From positions 99,419,223 to 99,483,222 of the forward strand of contig OY986437.1 in NCBI GenBank assembly GCA_963920525.1: 64,000 nt of DNA, in the 5' to 3' direction. A program made the position numbers and the translations under genes. How positions within the stretch are numbered: the first letter of the stretch is position 1; every line of letters starts with the position of its first letter. The notes beneath the pieces were generated by a model. That model searched no databases, had not been told where the DNA came from, and saw only the letters and a program-made list of their open reading frames with translations. Below are positions 10,410 to 22,400 of this stretch, piece by piece. The stretch is from Dichetophora obliterata (Eukaryota; Arthropoda; Insecta; Diptera; Sciomyzidae).

Positions 10410-13130
10410 TAGTTCTCTGATCTTTTAAGAAAAAAAATGTACGATTTTTCTTGATCCTTGACGATACATTCTGATTTGGCCATACATTTCATTGACAAAA
10501 AATTCAAATAAATGTTCCAAATTCGTGCAAGACGCAATGCAGAAACGTCGGGATTTATCATGCACGAACCCAATATCGAAATATTGAGGAAGATTCGTTA
10601 ACGAAAAGTAGACAGAAATATAAACAAAATTCGTCAAGGAATAAAAATCGTAATAATCGTATAGGAAGCACTGCCTTATCGACCCAATTTAGTTTAGGTT
10701 GCATTTAGATTAATTCGCACACAGCCTTAGTGGTCTAAATATCACTGTTTTTTCATTTTGTATTAATCTGTTCATTTAATTTATTAAAATAATTCATAGT
10801 ATGACGAAAAAAAAATATATCTTTAGACCACCAAATATCGAGTTAAATTTTTAAAAATTATTTAATTTTTTGCTTGTTTTTTTTAAATCAATGTGAAACA
10901 AAAAAAAATTAAGGCAAAATAGACAATTTATTATTTTTAAACATTATTTTATGAATTTTCAGATATATAAATGTATACTTTCTTAATAAGACTTCTCTGT
11001 CAGGTAAAAATAAATTGAGAGTATGAAGTGCAAATTTTCCAATCAGTGTGCTGCATCAATTAAGTGTCGAGAGCTTATGGCATTTAAAATTTTGCTTAAG
11101 CGACTAAGCAGGTCGAAAAAAATGCAACGAAAAAAAAATTTTAAAAAAATAAAAATACTAAACATAAAAGCAAAATAAAACAGCATGTTGCTTACTTATT
11201 TGGATGAACTCTAAAATCAGCAAAACAAAAACCCAAGAAATGCGCTGATTTCAAGCGGGACAGACTCAAAAGTATAACAGAAATGAGTAAGGCGAGCCAA
11301 TAAATCAAAACAAAACATTTATTTACATTCTTTGAGAGAAAAACTTTTCATTTAAACAGCTGATTTTACAGCTGAATAATTTTGCATATTTGTCAAAAAA
11401 TTAGACTTTGTATTAAAAAGTTGAAGATTTTTACGAAAATGGACAATACCCCTCAGGAGTTAATACATTAAAATACATCAAAATACAGTAAAAGTAGAGA
11501 ATTAAAAAACTAATTTAAGTATTTCGATGAGCGGATAAATAATCTACGAGTCTATTTACTATTTTATTTATCTACGGATAAAGAATTTTTTCTTCAAATG
11601 GAGTTTGTTCAACAGGCGGCAGATGTTGGGAAAAATTAATTAATGGATGTAAAGAGGATATTACTAGGATTGATTTTATGTGTACTGTTCATTGTTCATC
11701 TAAGTTCCTGTTGTTTTATGCTTACATAAGGTTCAAAAGTTGTGAACAATAGTTATAGTTATTGTGGTCGAACAACACTATTTTATAATTTTGGCACTGT
11801 TGGGTATTAGATCCTATAAATATTATAACCGTAACCAAAAATCTCCACCGGTTTATACAGAGGATCATTCCAAAGTTGCTACGCTGCTTTGCATTACATT
11901 TTGTATGAATTTTTTTTAAGTCCAGCAGCTCATGCAAAGACTTCCTTTAAGAAATCATCACGAAAAGTTCGTTAATGATGCCGCAAACTACTGGGTTGAA
12001 CCTTTAACTTTATTTGTCGATCATTTGTGTTCAAACATTTAATTACACACACACTACACAATTGATCAATAGAAACTAGGTCAAAGTTCTTCCCAGGGCT
12101 GTAATAGCTTTGGTTTATTTTTGTTTTTGAAGTGAAAACTTCTTTAGACGCGTTGAACGATTTTAGTAGAGGGTAAATCTTTGGTTTGCGTCATCGTATT
12201 TTTCCGAGGAACTCTCGTCATCAATATAGACAGCTAAGATAACAAGATAGGAAAATTAGAAAACATAACCTTAAAAATGTATTTGTGCATAAAAAATCAA
12301 CAATGATCGTCACTCTTGTTCTTAATTGGCCGCAAGCTCACAAAGAAATCACTTGGCAACTCCTGAAATTAATGCATATAATCTGTTTGTTAGTATATAA
12401 ATACTTAAGTTAGGTTGCAATAAGATGTTTGCAACCAAAACTTATTATTAATTCGGTTTATATTGGTATATATATGCCTTTAAAGTTTGGCAATTTCTTC
12501 AGTTGTTGTATTTGTCAACATTTTTGAAAATTTTGCTTTTACTCAAACAGCCGCTATTCATGGTGAGTTTTAAAAATGAAACAATCTTCTTCTTTTTCTG
12601 CTTTTTTTTCTGCTGGAACTTCGTTTGCAAACAAGAAAAATAATGTATGGATTGAGTATTTTAACATTTTAATCTTTAAGTTGTGATAAAGGAATATGTT
12701 GAACATTCAAATAATTACATGCATGCTCTTATTTTATTATATATGGTCAAACAAAATTTGACAATTTTCACACTTGTTGTATTTGTCAGTGGCTTTTTAA
12801 TTTCACCACTGCGTCATTTTATTTTCATAGTTGCCAACTATCATTGTTTTAATAAATTTTTTCATAAAGGGTGTGTGTCAAAAGGAAACTTTTCAGTCGT
12901 GCTAGGATAGAAAATATCAGGTTGAATAAAATTTGTGTATGTTGAAATAAATTTGTCTTTTTTGCTGTGTCAAATGGACGATGAAATTTTGACAGTTGCA
13001 AATTTTGACGTTTCACATTTCGGTCGAGTTTTAGCGCAAATATTTTATTTTATTTGCATTTTATCAATTTGCAACATATTTAATTCGAGAGCTTGTACTT
13101 GAAACTTATTTCGGAAACTTGTAATATTTT
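10410..13130. other. No recognised gene
   Basis: AT-rich DNA. A 71-codon minus-strand frame at 11722-11937 has no recognisable motif. Two similar phrases (GTTGTATTTGTCA at about 12504 and 12775) suggest an old duplication. I see nothing else that supports a feature. Confidence 0.5.
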
Positions 13131-13140
13131 AGCTTAAAAA

Positions 13141-13795
13141 ATAGCAAAATAATAAAAAAAAATAACGAAAGTGCTTGAGTTTGTGTGTGCGTGTGTGTGC
13201 GTGTGTGTGGATCTCCAACATCAGCAAGTGCAGCAAAGTTAAATTGGCTTTCTTTACTGGCGAACGTTTTCCAAGTGCCACCACCAGCAAGTGCAGTGCA
13301 AAATTTGTTGCTAGCCAACATCCTCTAAGTTCCATCACCAGCAGCACAAGCAAGTGCAGCGCAAATTTCCTGATTCTTTTGCTTGCCAACGTTCTCCGAG
13401 AGTCGCCACGAGCAGCACCAGCAAGTGCAGCACAATTCAATTGACTGGTCAACTCTCCAATATTTCAGAAGCAAAATTTCAGCATGTCTCAAGCGCAAAG
13501 GCAAAATTCTGCCATTATACTCCAGCGTGCATTAAATAAATTGAAATCGGAGAATTTGCGCTTCATTTGCTTGTGCTTCTGGTGATGGCACTTGTTCGCA
13601 CATGTTGGCTAGCAAGAAATTTGCGCTGCACTTGCTTATGCTGCTGCTGGTGGCATTTGGAGAATGTTGGCTAGCAACAAATTTTGCACTGCACTTGCTT
13701 GTGCTGCTGGTGGTGGCACTTGCTGATGCACCGGGATATCGTTGGCCCACGCACACACAAACTCAAGTACTTTCGTTATTTTTTTTAAGTGTTAT
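13141..13795. repeat. Fold-back element / long hairpin with tandem sub-repeats
   Basis: The left arm (13141-13444) and right arm (about 13545-13795) are inverted relative to each other. The outer edges match closely (TAACGAAAGT.CTTGAGTTTG on both), followed inward by GTGTGTGCGTG tracts and several diverged units containing AGCAAGTGCAGYGCAAA and TTGCTAGCCAAC. A spacer of about 100 bp forms the loop. Arms built of tandem units resemble Foldback-type elements. Transcription in either direction would give a long double-stranded RNA. Frames read here (AT)SKCSA repeats and are not considered coding. Confidence 0.7.
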
Positions 13796-14139
13796 AAAAA
13801 TACTTCGAATTTCGTATGCCGACTGTAGCTACAAATAGCATCTACAAAAATTTCAAGCTAACTGCACAACAACAATTACCAAGCAAATCTACAACAAAAA
13901 CGCAGAGAGGATGATATGATCACAGCGGTTGCGCAGCGTTAGAGGGGATGAACCGAATTGGCGGCGAAAAATAAATAGCACTTTGCTTGCTATTTTTTCT
14001 GTTTGCCTGCTAGCAAGATCTAAAGTGGAGGCATTAAAAGAGACTTCACGACAGTCAAACAAAATACAAATATGAAAAATTAAATTTTCATGTTGTTTCA
14101 GCAGTTAGCTCTGAAGTCTCTAGACATTCAACTGAAGTA

Positions 14140-14895
14140 AATCTTAGGCATTGATAAGATGTGCAAAAAATACTTCAGACATTTTTCGCCATCTCTTACG
14201 GATACCTTACAATAAGCATATGTTTATGTTACAAGAGTGAATATATATTGTGATGGTTAAATTTCCTTCAAATAGTAAATTTTGACAAACTTCCGTTATT
14301 TTGACACAAAAACTATTGTGATAGCTCGAAAACTATAGATGTTTTCAGTACAACGTATTTTTGTAAGAAACGTCGTTGGCTCAGAAATATAACAAAAGCT
14401 TTTTGGTAATATTTTCCACGGAAAGTATGTTTAAAAAATGCCCGTTACAATGACATCAAAATTTCTGAGATATCTCAAAAAATGTAGATTACCTGAGTAG
14501 AACGTATTTCCTTAAAGTAAGGTCATCGCCTCAGAATGAGAAAAAAAGATTGCAATTTCAAATTTTGATTTTGCAAGCAAATATCTCAGCCATTTTTCTA
14601 TCGATTTTCATTGCATTTTCTTTGTCTGTAAGATTAATTAAAATTGTCTGAGAAAATTTTTGGGGAAATAAAAAAGATTTACCGCTATCTCACCAATTCA
14701 ATGTTTTATATGGTTGAAAAAAAAACCTCTAAAATTTGAAGTTTTTTCTCCAAAAAAAAGCCAAACTTTTTTTTGTTGAAATTTTTTTTCTTACTAAAAT
14801 TTCTTTTTTCATACTCTTTTATATTTCTCTGCAAAAACAGCTTAATTTTGACACATAATTCAATAACAAGTTTCTATCATCGAAAATCATGAACG
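14140..14895 (-). repeat. Dispersed repeat, copy A (inverse of 55143-55935)
   Basis: This segment matches 55143-55935 as reverse complement over nearly 800 bp. Examples are CGAAAACTATAGATGTTTTC here against its complement near 55720, and the ATCGAAAATCATGA end near 14880 against about 55150. It holds two internal units of about 140 bp with the wording (A)CGTTA..TGACA..ATCTC.AAAA. A further fragment in the same orientation is at 15770-15965. No coding sequence or element class is recognised. Confidence 0.7.
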
Positions 14896-15299
14896 TTCGC
14901 CACGGACGTTTTTTTATCAATCTCTCTAATGCCTTAAAGACGGGACAATTTTTTTACACATATGCTAATTTTTACCTAATTTTGATTTTGACTAATTTTT
15001 ATGTGACCCAATTAGTTTTGCGACATCCGACTTAGTGATGCAATATGGCATCATAGTCCTTATTGGGTTCAGACAAACATATAAAGGAAATAAAAAATGC
15101 TGCACCTGGGACTATTTCTTAAAAAACTTAATACCTTAATTAAATATACTTATTATCAAAATTTCGAAAAAAAATACCCCAAAATAAATCTGTAGCACAA
15201 ATATGATATTTTAAAATTTTTTTCATAAAAATCGGACCAGTACACTTTTAGGAAAGTCGTAACCATGAAACAAAAATTTATCAGGTAGCCTTGACAACA

Positions 15300-15640
15300 A
15301 GCTAATTTCTCACGAGCTGCGATAAACGAACGTCAAACAAAAGAAAACAAAACAAGCGTTCAATAACAGTTTTTTCAATACTTTTCTTAATGCACCACCT
15401 TAATGCCTCCGCTGCCATCGTATCGTAAAGTTTCACTTTCTATCAACAAAGAAAAAGATTAATTATGGAGTTTATTAATTTGCATACATTATTTACAACA
15501 TAAATTAAATTTATTTATTTATTTTCTTTGTGTGACACAAAACATTTTTGATATCTCCATAGCAACCATAGCAAGCGCTCGTTTTGATGATTTTTTTGTT
15601 TGACATACGTTTACCGCAGTAAAAATTGTCGCTCCTACTT
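15300..15640. mobile_element. Small TIR element (MITE), class unknown
   Basis: Inverted repeats of about 45 bp: 15316-15362 (CTGCGATAAACGAACGTCAA...) and 15574-15620, whose complement begins CTGCGGTAAACGTATGTCAA. Both continue into A-rich runs and AGCG. The flanks may extend the match outward (GACAA..TTT..AC). No clear target duplication was found. Confidence 0.5.
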
Positions 15641-16134
15641 TATAATAATTATACTATGGTCGTAACTTTAAATTTTTACTTAAATTTTATATAATAGTAT
15701 AGATAGAAGTATAGATAGGCGTCGGCAAAACAGTTCGGTACCATTTTCTCCCGTGTTTTTGAACCGATTTTGACTATTTTTTAAAAATGAACTCCCTTTA
15801 TTTTGACATCAAAGTTATGACGATATCTCGAAAACTATAAATTTTCTCAGCACAACGTTTTTTTTTATGAAAAGCCCTGGTTGAAAAGAAGAACAGCATA
15901 CGAAAGTTTTTTTGGGTAATGTTTTGTACAGATAATATATTTAAAAAAATGTCAGTTATTTTGATATCAAGGAAATTGCAATAATTTGAAACAAGTTTTC
16001 TATATGATCTGGTTATTTATTATGTTGATTTTCTTTGATTTAAATACAAATTCTAAATGTTTGATAGTTTAAATCATTCTTGATTTTAAATACAAATTCT
16101 AGTTGTTTGCTAGTTTAAAACCGTTTATTGAGCC

Positions 16135-16385
16135 TTAGGTCAGGTAAGAACAATTAATTGCTCTAACGAACTTGTTCCAAAGAAACAACAACAACAACAA
16201 CATTTTCAATATGAAAAGGAAAACATCACTAGCTGATTTTATTGCAATTTCGGCCCTACTAAAGGCTTCATCAGAAATCTTTGTGATGCCGGCGAAAATT
16301 GATCCCAGGCCGTGCTTGCCTTGTACAAGTGCATCTTTAGCGCAATACACCAACAGAGGCGATGAGATTTCAGTGACAATTTCTC
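16135..16385 (-). mobile_element. Possible tRNA-derived SINE
   Basis: On the minus strand, CGCCTCTGTTGGTGTATTGCGC resembles a tRNA 5' half with A box. GGCCTGGGATCAATTTTCGCC, some 45 bp on, resembles a weak B box. A body follows, with a GTTGTTGTTG tract and a 3' part ending near 16125 in AATAAACGG. Promoter boxes are weaker than in the SINE at 1-370, so this is tentative. Direct repeats of about 50 bp (15992- and 16572-) bracket the region. Confidence 0.4.
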
Positions 16386-16639
16386 AATTTTTCTCCCTTT
16401 TCTTGTTATTGTTTTTATTTTGCTTTACTTTAGTTTATGCTTACATTATTATATGGACTCCAACAGTTTGTTGGAATTCACCACTAACAAAGCATGGTTA
16501 CTGAAGTTGTTTCTTTAGATTTGCTGACAAATCTTCAGGTGTGTTTTTGGTCGGGATCTAGCATTTCATTAACATTTTCTATATGACCTTGCTATGTTTT
16601 ATGTTGATTTTCTATGATTTAAATACTGTATTATTTTAA

Positions 16640-18230
16640 CTTAAAACATATTAGATTAGCAATATGTAAAACTTTTGTTAACGATTGATATCTAAAAACC
16701 GCAAGAAATTAGTGTTACATGCATATTAGTTGACTCGACTACTGATTAGCATTTACTTATAAAAAAATTAGGTTAGTACTCCAGGGTTAATACTAAAACA
16801 TCAAAAAGGGAAACTCGAATTTTTCATTATTGCCTAGAAACACAATCCAATGAGACGAACTTTTCTTTTCAAAAAGCCTATTTAATTTTTTAATAAAGAG
16901 TTTATATATATTTTTTTTTTTTTTTTTTATATAAAACCTAATTGCGTTTCAATAGATTAGAGTTTGACATTTAGTTCGTTACACATGTATTGCATTATAA
17001 ATTGTGCATAGAAACTGTGGATGCGTGGATTCCTCCCTGAGTTTAGTGATTAAGTGTTAAGAAAAATATTCCCAATATTATTGAAAACCAACTCTCCATG
17101 TGTTGCTTTAGTCAATTTTATTTTTTTTCTTCGCAAAATTTTACAGAAAACATTAGAAAATAAGCTCAAAAACAAAATAAAGCTTCAGATTGAGACAAAG
17201 AAAATAGACACAAGCATAGAAGAGAAGGCATACAATATACGAGTATAAGCAGCTATGTTTTAAATACTTATTTTCAAGAAAGTAAAATCAGCAAGAGAAC
17301 AACTGCTTATACATTGATATTGCTGTTATTAGCAGCAATCTTCAGACGGATGTATACCAAATAATGCAACAACACAAACATACATCAAACAAAAATTTTA
17401 CCCAACTTGGATCTATTCTACCTCCCTCCCTCCTTTTCTCCTTTTCACCAACACCTTTCTCGAGAATTTTGCATAATTAAGTGGCATCAAAGGACCGTTG
17501 AGTAACTTATTATCTCTGCCTAATTACATTTCAATCAGTCAAAATAAAATAAGGTGGTAGCATTGGTGACGATAAAAACATCCATCTTGTTGAAGATGAA
17601 ATCTTGTAAGCGATTTTAATGCGATTAAGTATGGGATTTTACACAAATTAAGCCCACTTTGTTACCTCCTTCACTCCCCATCATTGCTGTTTATCATTGC
17701 TTTCTCTCAAAATAATATGCTTCAAAAGAGCACAGCAACCAAGAAGGTGCAAACAAAAAAGACATAGTTAAAAAAAGACAAAATAGGCAAATACACCACT
17801 TGAGTACGACTTAAGGAAATAAAGCGCAACACTTGATACAGCTTTTGCCTCGTTATATTAGTACAGAGAAAACAACAACATCTCTTCAATCTCCCACAAG
17901 CCCAACACATCCCATTAAACACACCAAGAACCATCCACCCACCCGCCTCCACACAGCCAAAAGAATATCTTCTAGCAGCTTTCAATCTTAATCAGTTTCA
18001 TTGAGTTGAACACACGTGCACACCGCTGACACGCCTCCTACTCTAAAGAAAAACTCCAAAGCAAGCAAGTAAAGCATTAGCAGCAGCAGAAGCTTGAAGT
18101 TGTTGTCTCTTCTAAAAAGCTCATCGTACTTCAGCTGGTTGTGCGCATCCTGATCCAAATCATCTTCAATTGATTGATATTGAAAAGGGATGCTTGAGGA
18201 TGTGACAAGATTATCCTTGAGACGTTTCCG
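16640..18230. other. Probably single-copy host DNA without a called gene
   Basis: Apart from a T-run at 16912-16930, base composition here is more balanced than elsewhere. C-rich pyrimidine tracts lie at 17420-17455 and 17880-17960. Fly promoter, UTR or intron sequence often looks like this. No exon can be supported except the candidate at 18254. Confidence 0.4.
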
Positions 18231-18253
18231 AATTCCAGTTGAATGAATTAAAA

Positions 18254-18421
18254 ATGCTTCGCTGCTGGATTTCTGGCTGGTTGAATTTTGTATTCTTGGT
18301 GGTTTTCTTCAATGGAGATGTCACAAGTGTGGGTTATGTTGTTTTGTTCGTCTGTTTTTTTGTTTGTTATTTGATGGATGGAAGAACAAGAATTCATGTT
18401 CAGATAATTCGTTTGTTATAA
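18254..18421 (+). CDS. Candidate signal-peptide exon (uncertain host gene)
   Basis: From an ATG in good context (AAAATGC) the frame encodes 55 codons. The first 25 have the layout of a secretory signal: a short basic start (MLRCW), a hydrophobic core (LNFVFLVVFF) and a polar end (NGDVTS). If this is a first exon, splicing would be expected soon after, but the available GT sites (GTGTGG at about 18326; GTTATG at about 18333) are weak. Reading on gives a second hydrophobic stretch and a stop at 18419. It lies in the least repetitive part of the window. It may equally be a chance ORF. Confidence 0.25.
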   Translation: MLRCWISGWLNFVFLVVFFNGDVTSVGYVVLFVCFFVCYLMDGRTRIHVQIIRLL

Positions 18422-18739
18422 TTTAAGTTGGCGCTGCATTCGACCGACTTAGGTTAACAAATACCGAAACTTGGCAAGTATTTCTCAGTCTACTCAATTT
18501 ATGTATTAAGTGCTTTTGAAATGTTAGAAACTAAAAAAAAAGAAAAGCTAAAAACTTTCTACAAATAGTTGTTGATTAAGGTTTAAATGATTTAGATCGA
18601 AAGCTCATTTAAGTTATTGTTTATACTAGCAGATTTTATGAAATTAAAACTTATTTTATTAATAAATTACGAAAATCAAATTGATTTTTGCTAAAATTAT
18701 GTAAAACGAAGAAACCAGATAGTCTAAATTAAAGTCATT

Positions 18740-19432
18740 GGATGCGTTCAAAAGACATAAAATTTACTCAACGCAATGAGTAAGTGATCAGAATCAGTTA
18801 CCGATACTTTGTGTGCCTTCCGAATGCTATGTTAAATTTTCTGTCAGCACAGTATTTTCAGAAATTGTTACAATTTGGCGCAAAAAATTAAGAATATATA
18901 TTAATAATATGAATTTGGAATAAATAATTGATATTTGTGTAGATGATTAAATAGACGATGTGGAGACGTAGCACATTTGCTGAAATATTCATTTATGAAT
19001 TCCGTCTCTTAAGGAATTACAATGTATTAACTTTTAACAAATTTTCTAACTGAATTTACCATTTTGCAGCTTCACATGCACCTCTTCCGTATCTGTAACT
19101 TGATAAATGCAGTTTCCAAGCGTGTAGTCAACTTTAACCATCTTGGGCCCACTTTTTTCGTCAATAATTATTATTAATTAATTAAATTTTTGTTTTCTTT
19201 GCTTTGCTTCACTTACTTTTACGTTATTTTTCCCTTTATTTTTAAGTAATAAAATTCCTCGAACTGTCAAACTTTCTAACTCAACGCGTTGAGTAAGAAT
19301 GTCGGAAAAATGATTCGCGACCAAAACAATCAACACGTTGAGATAATCAGAAACTGATCGGTTTCGTTAAGCAATCACATACTCAACGGTTGCGCCACAG
19401 TTGAGTAAATTTTGTGTCTTTTGAACGCAACC
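18740..19432 (-). mobile_element. TIR DNA element with 3-bp target duplication (PIF/Harbinger-like?)
   Basis: The inverted ends are about 33 bp with two or three mismatches (GGATGCGTTCAAAAGACA on the left; GGTTGCGTTCAAAAGACA as complement of the right), flanked by ATT at 18737-18739 and 19433-19435. A 3-bp duplication fits PIF/Harbinger or CACTA; no transposase confirms either. A short minus-strand frame lies inside (19046-19141). The right end abuts the hexamer array within about 10 bp. Its terminal wording GG..GCRTTCA....GACA is shared with the MITE at 32103-32474. Confidence 0.7.
19046..19141 (-). CDS. Short ORF inside the TIR element, possible first exon
   Basis: ATG in good context (CCAAGATGG) followed by 31 codons beginning MVKVDYTLGNCIYQV and continuing TDTEEVHVKLQNG. 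Amino-acid composition and codon choice look protein-like, unlike the surrounding DNA. A GTAAAT that could serve as splice donor follows the codons for LQN. An upstream AAAGTAAGT on the same strand could be a 5' UTR donor. It could be the start of a transposase gene kept in a deletion derivative, or a captured host exon. I do not recognise the protein. Confidence 0.3.
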   Translation of the reverse strand: MVKVDYTLGNCIYQVTDTEEVHVKLQNGKFS

Positions 19433-19440
19433 ATTTTAAC

Positions 19441-22400
19441 AATGACAATACCGGTGACAGTAACGTAGACAGTAACAGTAACAGCAACAGCAACAGCAAC
19501 AGCAAGAGTAAAAGTAACAGTAACAGTAACAGTAACAGTGACAGTGACAGTGACAGTGACAGTGACAGTGACAGTGACAGTGACAGTGACAGTGACAGTG
19601 ACAGTGACAGTGACAGTGACAGTGACAGTGACAGTAAAAGTAAAAGTAAAAGTAAAAGTAAAAGTAAAAGTAAAAGTAAAAGTAAAAGTAAAAGTAAAAG
19701 TAAAAGTAAAAGTAAAAGTAAAAGTAAAAGTAAAAGTAAAAGTAAAAGTAAAAGTAAAAGTAAAAGTAAAAGTAAAAGTAAAAGTAAAAGTAAAAGTAAA
19801 AGTAAAAGTAAAAGTAAAAGTAAAAGTAAAAGTAAAAGTAAAAGTAAAAGTAAAAGTAAAAGTAAAAGTAAAAGTAAAAGTAAAAGTAAAAGTAAAAGTA
19901 AAAGTAAAAGTAAAAGTAAAAGTAAAAGTAAAAGTAAAAGTAAAAGTAAAAGTAAAAGTAAAAGTAAAAGTAAAAGTAAAAGTAAAAGTAAAAGTAAAAG
20001 TAAAAGTAAAAGTAAAAGTAAAAGTAAAAGTAAAAGTAAAAGTAAAAGTAAAAGTAAAAGTAAAAGTAAAAGTAAAAGTAAAAGTAAAAGTAAAAGTAAA
20101 AGTAAAAGTAAAAGTAAAAGTAAAAGTAAAAGTAAAAGTAAAAGTAAAAGTAAAAGTAAAAGTAAAAGTAAAAGTAAAAGTAAAAGTAAAAGTAAAAGTA
20201 AAAGTAAAAGTAAAAGTAAAAGTAAAAGTAAAAGTAAAAGTAAAAGTAAAAGTAAAAGTAAAAGTAAAAGTAAAAGTAAAAGTAAAAGTAAAAGTAAAAG
20301 TAAAAGTAAAAGTAAAAGTAAAAGTAAAAGTAAAAGCAAAAGTAAAAGTAAAAGTAAAAGCAAAAGTAAAAGTAAAAGTAAAAGTAAAAGTAAAAGTAAA
20401 AGTAAAAGTAAAAGTAAAAGTAAAAGTAAAAGTAAAAGTAAAAATAAAAGTAAAAATAAAAGTAAAAATAAAAGTAAAAGTAAAAGTAAAAGTAAAAGTA
20501 AAAGTAAAAGTAAAAGTAAAAGTAAAAGTAAAAGTAAAAGTAAAAGTAAAAGTAAAAGTAAAAGTAAAAGTAAAAGTAAAAGTAAAAGTAAAAGTAAAAG
20601 TAAAAGTAAAAGTAAAAGTAAAAGTAAAAGTAAAAGTAAAAGTAAAAGTAAAAGTAAAAGTAAAAGTAAAAGTAAAAGTAAAAGTAAAAGTAAAAGTAAA
20701 AGTAAAAGTAAAAGTAAAAGTAAAAGTAAAAGTAAAAGTAAAAGTAAAAGTAAAAGTAAAAGTAAAAGTAAAAGTAAAAGTAAAAGTAAAAGTAAAAGTA
20801 AAAGTAAAAGTAAAAGTAAAAGTAAAAGTAAAAGTAAAAGTAAAAGTAAAAGTAAAAGTAAAAGTAAAAGTAAAAGTAAAAGTAAAAGTAAAAGTAAAAG
20901 TAAAAGTAAAAGTAAAAGTAAAAGTAAAAGTAAAAGTAAAAGTTAAAGTTAAAGTTAAAGTAAAAGTAAAAGTAAAAGTAAAAGTAAAAGTTAAAGTTAA
21001 AGTTAAAGTTAAAGTTAAAGTTAAAGTTAAAGTAAAAGTAAAAGTAAAAGTAAAAGTAAAAGTAAAAGTAAAAGTAAAAGTAAAAGTAAAAGTAAAAGTA
21101 AAAGTAAAAGTAAAAGTAAAAGTAAAAGTAAAAGTAAAAGTAAAAGTAAAAGTAAAAGTAAAAGTAAAAGTAAAAGTAAAAGTAAAAGTAAAAGTAAAAG
21201 TAAAAGTAAAAGTAAAAGTAAAAGTAAAAGTAAAAGTAAAAGTAAAAGTAAAAGTAAAAGTAAAAGTAAAAGTAAAAGTAAAAGTAAAAGTAAAAGTAAA
21301 AGTAAAAGTAAAAGTAAAAGTAAAAGTAAAAGTAAAAGTAAAAGTAAAAGTAAAAGTAAAAGTAAAAGTAAAAGTAAAAGTAAAAGTAAAAGTAAAAGTA
21401 AAAGTAAAAGTAAAAGTAAAAGTAAAAGTAAAAGTAAAAGTAAAAGTAAAAGTAAAAGTAAAAGTAAAAGTAAAAGTAAAAGTAAAAGTAAAAGTAAAAG
21501 TAAAAGTAAAAGTAAAAGTAAAAGTAAAAGTAAAAGTAAAAGTAAAAGTAAAAGTAAAAGTAAAAGTAAAAGTAAAAGTAAAAGTAAAAGTAAAAGTAAA
21601 AGTAAAAGTAAAAGTAAAAGTAAAAGTAAAAGTAAAAGTAAAAGTAAAAGTAAAAGTAAAAGTAAAAGTAAAAGTAAAAGTAAAAGTAAAAGTAAAAGTA
21701 AAAGTAAAAGTAAAAGTAAAAGTAAAAGTAAAAGTAAAAGTAAAAGTAAAAGTAAAAGTAAAAGTAAAAGTAAAAGTAAAAGTAAAAGTAAAAGTAAAAG
21801 TAAAAGTAAAAGTAAAAGTAAAAGTAAAAGTAAAAGTAAAAGTAAAAGTAAAAGTAAAAGTAAAAGTAAAAGTAAAAGTAAAAGTAAAAGTAAAAGTAAA
21901 AGTAAAAGTAAAAGTAAAAGTAAAAGTAAAAGTAAAAGTAAAAGTAAAAGTAAAAGTAAAAGTAAAAGTAAAAGTAAAAGTAAAAGTAAAAGTAAAAGTA
22001 AAAGTAAAAGTAAAAGTAAAAGTAAAAGTAAAAGTAAAAGTAAAAGTAAAAGTAAAAGTAAAAGTAAAAGTAAAAGTAAAAGTAAAAGTAAAAGTAAAAG
22101 TAAAAGTAAAAGTAAAAGTAAAAGTAAAAGTAAAAGTAAAAGTAAAAGTAAAAGTAAAAGTAAAAGTAAAAGTAAAAGTAAAAGTAAAAGTAAAAGTAAA
22201 AGTAAAAGTAAAAGTAAAAGTAAAAGTAAAAGTAAAAGTAAAAGTAAAAGTAAAAGTAAAAGTAAAAGTAAAAGTAAAAGTAAAAGTAAAAGTAAAAGTA
22301 AAAGTAAAAGTAAAAGTAAAAGTAAAAGTAAAAGTAAAAGTAAAAGTAAAAGTAAAAGTAAAAGTAAAAGTAAAAGTAAAAGTAAAAGTAAAAGTAAAAG

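Noticed and set aside
11722..11937. 71-codon minus-strand frame
   Set aside because: No recognisable domain and no neighbouring element signature.
13106..13838. Six overlapping frames of 61-107 codons
   Set aside because: They mirror each other across the fold-back arms and follow its tandem units, so they reflect the repeat and not genes.
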